A DNA stretch of 64,000 bases from Pontimicrobium sp. SW4 (GTDB lineage Bacteria > Bacteroidota > Bacteroidia > Flavobacteriales > Flavobacteriaceae). Shown piece by piece: positions 57,498 through 64,000 of the stretch (positions within the stretch are counted from its first letter, which is position 1; each line of letters opens with the position of its first letter). A model generated the notes under the pieces. That model saw nothing but the letters and a program-made list of their open reading frames with translations. It was not told where the DNA came from and made no database searches. The translations under genes and the position numbers were made by a program. The stretch covers positions 186,001 through 250,000 of the forward strand of contig NZ_CP157199.1 of NCBI RefSeq assembly GCF_039954625.1, written 5' to 3'.

Positions 57498-58397
57498 ATG
57501 ATTGATATAGTAATAGTTACAGAAAAGGCTTGTTTAATAGCAAGTAAAGAAGTAGCACATAGTGCAGTAGCAATAGAAGAAGATGAAACGCTCATTGCGG
57601 CTTTTAAAAAGCACAATATTACAGCAAAGCGTGTTGCTTGGGAAGATCCAGATTTTGATTGGTCAACAACCAAGGTAGCTCTTATAAAAAGCACCTGGAA
57701 TTATTTTCATCTCATACCAGAATTTAGGATTTGGCTTGAAAATGTTTCCCGAAATTGTACCCTCATAAATAGTAAAGAACTAGTGCTGTGGAATATGGAC
57801 AAGCATTATTTATTTGAATTAAGCAAGTATGGAATTCAAATACCAGAAACTCATTTGTTGAGTGCGGAAGAAAATTTTGATCCATATCTATGGGATAAAA
57901 ATTTAGGTGGTAATGGGTTTGTGGTTAAGCCAACTATATCGGGAGGTTCTAAAGACACTTATTATTTAAAGTTTCCATATGATAAAAGAAAGGTAACATT
58001 CATACAATCAGATGTTAAACGACAACCAATGATAATACAGCCCTTTATACAATCAGTTGTAGAAGAGGGCGAAATATCTTTGGTTTTTATCAATGGAAAA
58101 TTTACGCATGCAAGAGTAAAAAAGCCTAAATCAGATGATTTTAGAGTGCAATTTGCCCATGGAGGCACATTACACGAGCATAAAGCAAATGCAAAAGAGA
58201 TTGATTTTGGAAAACAAGTTTTAGCAGTTTGTAAAAAGATAAAGAGTGCTCCTTTATACGCAAGGATAGATTTCTGTTATAGCGAATCGGGTGAAATCCT
58301 GCTAATGGAATTAGAAGTAATAGAACCACAATTGTGGTACCCAGAATCGGAATTGGCAGTGTCTTCTTTAATCACTGGCGTTAAAAAATTATTATAG
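57498..58397 (+). CDS. ATP-grasp ligase (DcsG-like)
   Basis: A 299-residue ATP-grasp enzyme. ATP and magnesium ligands are suggested by FVVKPTISGGS, IIQPFIQSVVEEGE, and ELEVIEPQL near the C-terminus. The layout IKSTWNYF at the start and WNMDKHYLFEL match the group containing the cycloserine ligase DcsG and other small-molecule amino-acid ligases. It probably joins an acid to an amino group using ATP. It lies 10 bases after the ABM-like gene and 5 bases before the exporter. Confidence 0.85.
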   Translation: MIDIVIVTEKACLIASKEVAHSAVAIEEDETLIAAFKKHNITAKRVAWEDPDFDWSTTKVALIKSTWNYFHLIPEFRIWLENVSRNCTLINSKELVLWNMDKHYLFELSKYGIQIPETHLLSAEENFDPYLWDKNLGGNGFVVKPTISGGSKDTYYLKFPYDKRKVTFIQSDVKRQPMIIQPFIQSVVEEGEISLVFINGKFTHARVKKPKSDDFRVQFAHGGTLHEHKANAKEIDFGKQVLAVCKKIKSAPLYARIDFCYSESGEILLMELEVIEPQLWYPESELAVSSLITGVKKLL

Positions 58398-58402
58398 AAA
58401 AT

Positions 58403-59290
58403 ATGAACAAAGCGATACCCTTTATACTTTTAATACTAACTATGTTGCTTTGGGCTGCAAATTTTTATGCTGTAAAAATTGCACTAGAGCACTACGCACC
58501 CTTGGGTATTGCTACTTGGCGGTTTTTATTTGGTGTGCTAACACTTTTGGGGATTCTATTTATTAGGAATAGGAAAGAAGTTTTTCTTCTTAAATATAAA
58601 AAAAAAGAGTGGTGGTATCTATTTTTAACCGCATTTTTTGGAATATTCCTTACAATTTATTTCTTTAATGTAGGTTTAAAAACCACGAGTGCTATTAATG
58701 GTTCCTTAATTCTTGCTACAGCTCCAGCTATTACAGGAGTATTTTCATTTTTTCTTTTAAAACAAAGACTAACATTTATGCAATGGCTTGCTATCTCAAT
58801 AAGCTTTTTTGGAGTCATTATCATTTTAGTAAAGGGAGATGTAACCAAACTTTTTGATCTCAAATTTGAAATAGGTGATATTTACATATTGCTAATGGCT
58901 ATCGTATTTTCATATTCACAGATTATTGTAAGCAAGCATTTAGCACATATAGATGCTATTAAAATGACCAGTATTGCATCTTTTTTTGCTTTGGTTTTAT
59001 TTAGCATATTTTCTATTCCAGAGTTGGCCGTAAATACAATTCCTACTGCACCCTCCTTTTGGTGGAGTGTTTTATTTATGGGGGTATTGGGTACTGGTTT
59101 AGCCTATGCAGCCTTCTTTTATTGCGTTGTAAAACTTGGTACTACCATTTCTGCATTAAGCATGAATCTCATTCCCTTTTTTGCAGTTTTATTGGCTTTT
59201 CCTTTTGGAGAAAAATTACATAGTGTACAAATTTTTGGAGGAGTTATCATCATTCTTGGAATTGTAATTTTTAAGAGAAATAAACGTTAA
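58403..59290 (+). CDS. EamA/DMT transporter, probable product exporter
   Basis: A 295-residue ten-helix inner-membrane protein with two EamA repeats (for example MLLWAANFYAVKIALEHY and FMGVLGTGLAYAAFFYC). As the last gene of a five-gene operon with an ATP-grasp ligase and an aminotransferase, it may export the product. The substrate is not readable from the sequence. The right border repeat begins 2 bases after the stop. Confidence 0.88.
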   Translation: MNKAIPFILLILTMLLWAANFYAVKIALEHYAPLGIATWRFLFGVLTLLGILFIRNRKEVFLLKYKKKEWWYLFLTAFFGIFLTIYFFNVGLKTTSAINGSLILATAPAITGVFSFFLLKQRLTFMQWLAISISFFGVIIILVKGDVTKLFDLKFEIGDIYILLMAIVFSYSQIIVSKHLAHIDAIKMTSIASFFALVLFSIFSIPELAVNTIPTAPSFWWSVLFMGVLGTGLAYAAFFYCVVKLGTTISALSMNLIPFFAVLLAFPFGEKLHSVQIFGGVIIILGIVIFKRNKR

Positions 59291-59733
59291 TTGGCTACAA
59301 CGTTTTTACGGATATGCGTCGTTTTAATGACTTATATCCGACGTTAAACGAAGTTCGGCTATTTTTCTTAAAAAGTCAAACAAACAAAGGAGTTTCAGGC
59401 CCTTCAATAAAAAATTAAAATTTTTTATAAAAAAGTGTAGCATATTAAAAAAAAAATTACATTTGCTACGCATTTAGCTGAACAAATTGAAACCTGTTTC
59501 TATGTTCGGGCTTTTGAAAATTAGGAAGTCATATTCAAAAGCAGCTTATCGTTTAAGTAACCGAATTTTAAAGCTAACTTCCGTTTCACCTATCTATGCT
59601 AGCCAGCATAATTTTGGCTTTGTACCTACTACACAAAGTCAAATACAAATTTGATATAATTCATTATTTCCGTTTTTAGAAGCGCATGTTTCTTGTTTTT
59701 CAATTTTAAATAACACTATTTTTAAAACAAATA
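59291..59733. other. Gene-free structured gap with several inverted repeats
   Basis: No coding frame is convincing in these 443 bases. Paired segments include CGGATAT/ATATCCG (59309-59315, 59334-59340), GCTTTTGAA/TTCAAAAGC (59510-59518, 59534-59542), GGAAGT/ACTTCC (59524, 59577) and a GTAGCA/TGCTAC pair near 59437-59468. The region may be a decayed mobile or cassette end; a TACATTTG box at 59458 has no partner. Confidence 0.5.
59292..59306 (+). repeat. Right border repeat of the accessory block
   Basis: TGGCTACAACGTTTT, 14 of 15 bases matching the reverse complement of 49436-49450. It lies directly after the EamA stop. Confidence 0.5.
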
Positions 59734-61194
59734 ATGAATACTAAATACATTGATTTAATCAATCAAACTTTCGATTTTCCACAAGAAGAGTTTAAGCTTA
59801 CGGAACACAAATTACAATTTCATGATGTCGACCTAATGCAATTGGTAGAACAATATGGAGCACCATTAAAATTTACATATTTACCTCAAATATCTAACAA
59901 CATTCAACGCGCTAAACAATGGTTTAATAATGCAATTGAAAAGTATGATTATAAGGGTAAATACAACTATTGTTATTGTACAAAAAGTTCACATTTTAAA
60001 CATGTGTTACATGAAGCGTTAAAAAATGACATACATATCGAAACTTCTTCAGCATTTGATATAGATATTGTTGAAAACCTTAAACGTGAAGGTAAAATAA
60101 ACAATGATACATATGTAATAAGTAATGGATTTAAACGTGCACAATATGTCACAAACATTGCGAGACTTATTAATGAAGGGCACAAAAACTGTATTCCTAT
60201 CATTGATAATTACGAGGAAATAGATTTGCTATCACAAGAAATTAATGGCAAATTTAATGTTGGGATACGTATTGCTTCAGAAGAAGAACCAAAGTTTGAG
60301 TTTTATACATCTAGATTGGGTATTGGCTACAAAAACATTGTGCCATTTTATAAAAATCAAATTCAAAATAATAAAAGAGTAAAGCTTAAAATGCTTCACT
60401 TTTTTATCAATACAGGCATAAGAGACAACGCATATTATTGGAACGAATTGTTAAAGTGCTTAAAAGTATATACAAGCTTAAAAAAGATTTGTCCAAGTTT
60501 AGATAGTTTAAATATTGGAGGCGGATTTCCTATAAAAAATTCATTAGCATTCGACTTTGATTATGAGTATTTAGTGGATGAAATTGTAAACCAAATCAAC
60601 ATAACTTGTGAAGAAGAAGAAGTTGATGTGCCAAATATTTTTACAGAATTTGGAAGCTTTACAGTTGGTGAAAGTGGCGGGGCTATATATGAAGTGTTGT
60701 ACCAAAAACAACAAAACGATCGTGAAAAATGGAACATGATTAACTCATCATTTATTACAACCTTGCCAGATACTTGGGCAATTAACAAGCGTTTTATTAT
60801 GTTGCCTATAAATCGTTGGGATCAAAGCTATGAGCGTATTTTACTAGGTGGCTTAACTTGCGATAGTGACGATTACTATAATAGCGAACAACACATGAAT
60901 GCTATTTATTTACCAAAATACAACAAAGAGAAACCATTATATATTGGCTTTTTTAATACTGGAGCTTACCAAGAAACCATTGGCGGATTTGGAGGTTTGC
61001 AACACTGTTTAATTCCAACACCAAAACATATTTTAATAAATAAAGATGCTGATGGAAACATTACCACAGAATTATTTTGTGAACAACAAAAAAGTGAAGA
61101 TTTGCTTAAAATATTAGGTTACAATATGAAACCTGAAACAAGCGCAACACAATCAATTAACAAAAGTGCTGATGTTCAATTAGCAGATAAATAA
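59734..61194 (+). CDS. Biosynthetic-type arginine decarboxylase (PLP fold type III)
   Basis: A 486-residue alanine-racemase-fold enzyme. The PLP lysine lies in YCTKSSHF, the phosphate-binding glycine loop in LNIGGGFP and the dimer-interface segment in EFGSFTVGESGG. The last part GAYQETIGGFGG carries active-site aromatic residues. Followed by agmatinase, so the substrate is most likely arginine, giving agmatine; diaminopimelate or carboxynorspermidine decarboxylase are alternatives. The family term speA is used in related genomes, but I leave the symbol blank. Confidence 0.82.
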   Translation: MNTKYIDLINQTFDFPQEEFKLTEHKLQFHDVDLMQLVEQYGAPLKFTYLPQISNNIQRAKQWFNNAIEKYDYKGKYNYCYCTKSSHFKHVLHEALKNDIHIETSSAFDIDIVENLKREGKINNDTYVISNGFKRAQYVTNIARLINEGHKNCIPIIDNYEEIDLLSQEINGKFNVGIRIASEEEPKFEFYTSRLGIGYKNIVPFYKNQIQNNKRVKLKMLHFFINTGIRDNAYYWNELLKCLKVYTSLKKICPSLDSLNIGGGFPIKNSLAFDFDYEYLVDEIVNQINITCEEEEVDVPNIFTEFGSFTVGESGGAIYEVLYQKQQNDREKWNMINSSFITTLPDTWAINKRFIMLPINRWDQSYERILLGGLTCDSDDYYNSEQHMNAIYLPKYNKEKPLYIGFFNTGAYQETIGGFGGLQHCLIPTPKHILINKDADGNITTELFCEQQKSEDLLKILGYNMKPETSATQSINKSADVQLADK

Positions 61195-61198
61195 GAAA

Positions 61199-62140
61199 AT
61201 GAATACAAAGACTTACGCTGGAATTCCAGAAGAGCTTGGAAAATTAGACCAAGCTAAAATAGTATTAATTCCTGTGCCTTATGATGGCACAAGCACATGG
61301 CAAAAAGGAGCAGATAAAGGTCCTCAAGCTTTTTTAAATGCCTCAGAAAATATGGAGCTGTATGATATTGAGACTGATACCGAAGTGTATAAACAAGGTA
61401 TACATTTAGTTGAAGCTGTGACTGAAAACAACTCACCAGAAGCAATGGTAGATGCAGTACATCAGGTAACAAAAAAGTACATTAAAAAAAATAAGTTTGT
61501 AACCATTTTTGGAGGCGAACACTCAATTTCTATCGGAACTATTCGTGCGTTCAATGAGATGTATCCAAGCTTAACGGTGTTACAGTTAGATGCGCATGCC
61601 GATTTACGTGAAAGCTACGAAGGTTCAAAATGTAATCATGCTTGCGCAGTATATGAAGCGAGTCAAACTACTAACCTAATTCAAGTAGGTATTCGCTCGA
61701 TGGACATCATTGAAAAAACAGTCATGGATGAGGATAAAACCTATTTTGCTCACGATATGGCTGTAGATGATACTTGGATGGATTCTGCTATAGACCAAAT
61801 GACAGATAATGTATTTATTACTATAGATTTAGATGCGTTCGATCCTTCTATTTTACCAAGCACAGGAACACCTGAACCTGGAGGATTATTATGGTACGAA
61901 ACCTTAGAGTTTTTAAAGCAAGTATTTGAAGAGAAAAATGTTGTAGGGTTTGATATTGTGGAGTTGTGCCCTAATGCAAAAGAAAAATCTTCAGATTTTC
62001 TAGCTGCAAAATTATACTATAAAATGCTAAGCTATAAGTTTAAAAATGAAGATACTGATGATGATTATGATAACTCTTATGATAATACATATGTAAATAA
62101 AAATACGAACTCTAAATTTAATGAAGACGATGACTACTAA
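61199..62140 (+). CDS. speB: Agmatinase (ureohydrolase)
   Basis: A 313-residue manganese ureohydrolase. Metal motifs GGEHS, DAHADL and DLDAFDPS are all intact. It turns agmatine into putrescine and urea, fitting the decarboxylase 4 bases upstream. The last 30 residues form an Asp/Asn/Tyr-rich, low-complexity tail not usual in the family. It overlaps the next gene by 20 bases. Confidence 0.92.
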   Translation: MNTKTYAGIPEELGKLDQAKIVLIPVPYDGTSTWQKGADKGPQAFLNASENMELYDIETDTEVYKQGIHLVEAVTENNSPEAMVDAVHQVTKKYIKKNKFVTIFGGEHSISIGTIRAFNEMYPSLTVLQLDAHADLRESYEGSKCNHACAVYEASQTTNLIQVGIRSMDIIEKTVMDEDKTYFAHDMAVDDTWMDSAIDQMTDNVFITIDLDAFDPSILPSTGTPEPGGLLWYETLEFLKQVFEEKNVVGFDIVELCPNAKEKSSDFLAAKLYYKMLSYKFKNEDTDDDYDNSYDNTYVNKNTNSKFNEDDDY

Positions 62141-63104
62141 AGGCCCAATTTCGCAATTTATTGAAACGCATTATTTGCATTTTAATGCAGCAGCTTTGGT
62201 TGATGCAGCAAAAGGTTATGAAACACAACTAGATTCAGGTGCTAAAATGTTAGTATCGTTAGCAGGAGCTATGAGTACTGCTGAATTAGGTAAAAGTTTT
62301 GCTGAAATGATTCGTCAAGATAAAGTACATATTATTTCTTGTACAGGAGCAAATTTAGAAGAAGACATCATGAATTTGGTAGCACATTCGCATTATAAGC
62401 GTGTGCCAAATTATCGTGATTTAACACCTCAAGAAGAATGGGATTTGTTAGAGAAAGGACTAAATAGAGTTACTGATACATGTATTCCTGAGCACGAAGC
62501 TTTCCGTAGATTACAAAAGCATATTGTAAAAATTTGGAAAGACGCAGAAGCGAAAGAAGAACGCTATTTACCACATGAGTATATGTACAAAATGTTGTTA
62601 TCTGGTGTGCTAGAGGAATATTATGAGATTGACATAAAAGACTCTTGGATGTACGCAGCTGCCGAAAAGAATTTGCCAATAGTTTGCCCAGGTTGGGAAG
62701 ATAGTACTATGGGAAATATTTTTGCAAGTTATGTGCTTAAAGGAGAGCTGAAAGCAAGCACTATGAAATCTGGAATAGAATACATGACCTTTTTAGCAGA
62801 TTGGTATACTAATAACTCTAAAAAAGGCATCGGTTTTTTCCAAATAGGAGGAGGAATTGCAGGTGATTTTCCAATATGTGTAGTGCCAATGTTATATCAA
62901 GATATGGAACGTACAGACACGCCTTTTTGGAGTTATTTCTGCCAGATAAGTGATTCTACAACTAGTTACGGCTCGTATTCTGGGGCAGTGCCAAACGAAA
63001 AAATAACTTGGGGAAAATTAGATATAGATACGCCTAAGTTTATTATAGAAAGTGATGCAACTATTGTTGCGCCTTTAATTTTTGCTTATCTTCTAGGACA
63101 ATAA
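62121..63104 (+). CDS. Deoxyhypusine synthase-like protein
   Basis: A 327-residue protein of the deoxyhypusine/homospermidine synthase family. The catalytic lysine is present in ITWGKLD, and NAD-binding segments such as SCTGANLEEDI are seen. Eukaryotic and archaeal enzymes modify eIF5A; bacteria lack that target, so polyamine conversion, such as homospermidine formation from putrescine, is more likely. Coupled to agmatinase by a 20-base overlap; a start 9 bases later is possible. Confidence 0.85.
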   Translation: MKTMTTKGPISQFIETHYLHFNAAALVDAAKGYETQLDSGAKMLVSLAGAMSTAELGKSFAEMIRQDKVHIISCTGANLEEDIMNLVAHSHYKRVPNYRDLTPQEEWDLLEKGLNRVTDTCIPEHEAFRRLQKHIVKIWKDAEAKEERYLPHEYMYKMLLSGVLEEYYEIDIKDSWMYAAAEKNLPIVCPGWEDSTMGNIFASYVLKGELKASTMKSGIEYMTFLADWYTNNSKKGIGFFQIGGGIAGDFPICVVPMLYQDMERTDTPFWSYFCQISDSTTSYGSYSGAVPNEKITWGKLDIDTPKFIIESDATIVAPLIFAYLLGQ

Positions 63105-63208
63105 TTAAGGAAGAAAATATAATTGATAATATTGAACTTAAGAATTTAAAAGATAGACGAAAAGATTTTTATGATGTTATTAGAATTAATAACCATAAAT
63201 AGTATCTT

Positions 63209-63216
63209 TAAATTTG
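63209..63216 (+). promoter_or_regulatory. -7 box before the small acidic protein genes
   Basis: TAAATTTG matches TAnnTTTG; start near 63223 and ATG at 63242. No clear TTTG at -33. Confidence 0.5.
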
Positions 63217-63241
63217 TAAAAATTATTATTTTATTAAATAA

Positions 63242-63568
63242 ATGAAAAACAAAAACGACAATCTAAAACGTATTATCGTTGATTTTAAAAAATTAACACC
63301 CGAAATCCTTGGCTTGTTAGTTGAGAAGTATCCTGATGGTTATGATGATGACCAAATAATATCATTTAGAAATATAAACAATGAAATTATTGAAGCTGTT
63401 GAAGTTGTTACTGAAGACACTAAGTATTTAGTAAAAGTAAGTGCAAAGCTTGAGGTAACTATGGAAAATTATGATGAAGATGATTATGAAAATTTTGAAG
63501 ATGACGATCCAGATGCTGTACAAGATCCAGATTTAGAACCATCCGAAGATCCAGAAGATTTCGATTAA
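63242..63568 (+). CDS. Hypothetical protein with acidic tail (108 aa)
   Basis: A small cytoplasmic protein. Residues 1-75 are a mixed fold with KRIIVDFKKLTPEILGLL; the last 35 residues are almost all Asp, Glu and Pro. This occurs in other flavobacteria next to similar short genes. No function is known to me. It starts 18 bases after the expected transcription start and is 9 bases before the next gene. Confidence 0.8.
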   Translation: MKNKNDNLKRIIVDFKKLTPEILGLLVEKYPDGYDDDQIISFRNINNEIIEAVEVVTEDTKYLVKVSAKLEVTMENYDEDDYENFEDDDPDAVQDPDLEPSEDPEDFD

Positions 63569-63577
63569 TTTTTTTAG

Positions 63578-63811
63578 ATGGAAACTGCTGTTTTTAAATC
63601 ATACAAAAACGGTTATTATACGTTTTTGTTTAGCAATGGAGAGGACATGGTATTTGAAGAAATACATCCTCGTGTGTTGAAACAATTCGATTTAAAAAAT
63701 GATACGTCATTAATTAATCAAGAATTTAGAATTTCATTTGTTGAGGTTTACGACGATTTAGACGATGATTTTTTGGTTTATCGTATAGAAAGTATCAAAT
63801 ATCCTATATAA
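63578..63811 (+). CDS. Hypothetical protein (77 aa)
   Basis: A short protein beginning METAVFKSYKNGYYTFLFSNGED, with alternating hydrophobic strands, rich in Asp near the C-terminus. Probably cotranscribed with the acidic protein upstream (9-base gap). No family is recognised. Confidence 0.72.
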   Translation: METAVFKSYKNGYYTFLFSNGEDMVFEEIHPRVLKQFDLKNDTSLINQEFRISFVEVYDDLDDDFLVYRIESIKYPI

Positions 63812-63820
63812 TTAAGTAAT

Positions 63821-64000
63821 ATGGAAACTTCATTTCATTTATCTTTACCATGCTTAAGCGTGAGAGATACCAAGAGATTTTATGTTGATACAATTGGTGC
63901 TTCAATGGGAAGGACAACTCAAAATTGGGTAGACATTAATCTATTTAATCATCAATTAACCTTTATAAAGGCAGAAAAATTTAATTTTAATAATCCTAAT
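63821..64000 (+). CDS. VOC (glyoxalase-like) family protein, 3'-truncated by the window
   Basis: Sixty codons are visible. METSFHLSLPCLSVRDTKRFY is the usual opening of a vicinal-oxygen-chelate domain, with a candidate metal His in its first strand. The rest lies outside the window, so the activity cannot be assigned. It begins 9 bases after the preceding stop. Confidence 0.72.
   Translation, partial: METSFHLSLPCLSVRDTKRFYVDTIGASMGRTTQNWVDINLFNHQLTFIKAEKFNFNNPN

Noticed and set aside
55669..59290. A bacilysin gene cluster
   Set aside because: The general roles match, but there is no prephenate decarboxylase (BacA) or anticapsin-type oxidoreductase, and the ATP-grasp is nearer to DcsG than to BacD.
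59291..59733. Integron attC site
   Set aside because: No paired GTTRRRY/RYYYAAC core sites and no integrase in the window.

Overview
The window is chromosomal DNA of a low-GC marine-type Bacteroidota, most likely family Flavobacteriaceae. Supporting signs are AT-rich DNA with few Shine-Dalgarno sites, promoters of the TTTG-N18-TAnnTTTG type, a type IX secretion C-terminal domain on a secreted peptidase, DUF4407, M56/BlaI and mevalonate-pathway genes, and several intergenic repeats typical of the group. I name no species.

Layout. (1) 1-3946, plus strand: the end of a DUF885 metallopeptidase, then a two-cysteine 4-hydroxyproline epimerase and a FAD D-amino-acid (D-hydroxyproline) oxidoreductase. 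(2) 3958-18630, minus strand: one tight operon read GH63 alpha-glucosidase lipoprotein, GH2 beta-galactosidase, a kinase-M23-aminotransferase triple fusion, a second GH2 beta-galactosidase (lipoprotein), an SGLT-like sodium/sugar symporter, galactokinase and a GNAT. These functions match removal of Glc-alpha-1,2-Gal from hydroxylysine, galactose uptake and phosphorylation, and hydroxylysine breakdown. Facing the hydroxyproline genes, this looks like a collagen-residue utilisation locus, the most interesting system in the window. (3) 18.7-24.6 kb: PepSY-helix protein, DUF4407 protein, TlpA-like lipoprotein and an M56/BlaI signalling pair with visible operators. (4) 24.9-31.2 kb: M28 peptidase with sorting domain, EamA transporter, DPP IV-like S9 peptidase and M20 dipeptidase, then tRNA-Leu(UAG) with its own promoter and terminator.

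(5) 31.5-42.2 kb: GAF-domain protein, HD-PycTM protein, msrB-msrA-glutaredoxin-like genes, a frameshifted zinc-ribbon gene, a very large lipoprotein joining a metallophosphoesterase, a kinase-like region and an outer-membrane barrel, a secreted propeller-like protein and a TonB/TPR protein. (6) 42.3-49.3 kb: HI0933-type flavoprotein, a DUF559 endonuclease gene set between inverted repeats, DUF1697, mevalonate-pathway genes (mvaD and a mevalonate kinase-like gene), UbiA prenyltransferase, nitrilase and a pseudouridine synthase lacking the usual catalytic Asp. (7) 49.5-59.3 kb: an accessory block with inverted short repeats at both ends. It holds two RidA, two PhzF, OsmC, a class V aminotransferase, a LysE exporter, a CGNR regulator, and a divergent operon of cupin, aminotransferase, ABM-like protein, ATP-grasp ligase and DMT exporter that resembles a small amino-acid or dipeptide metabolite cluster. 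(8) 59.7 kb to the end: polyamine genes (arginine decarboxylase, agmatinase, deoxyhypusine-synthase-like), two small acidic hypothetical proteins and the start of a VOC-family gene.

All calls come from reading the sequence and from family knowledge; no database search was run. Residue positions are approximate unless tied to a codon.
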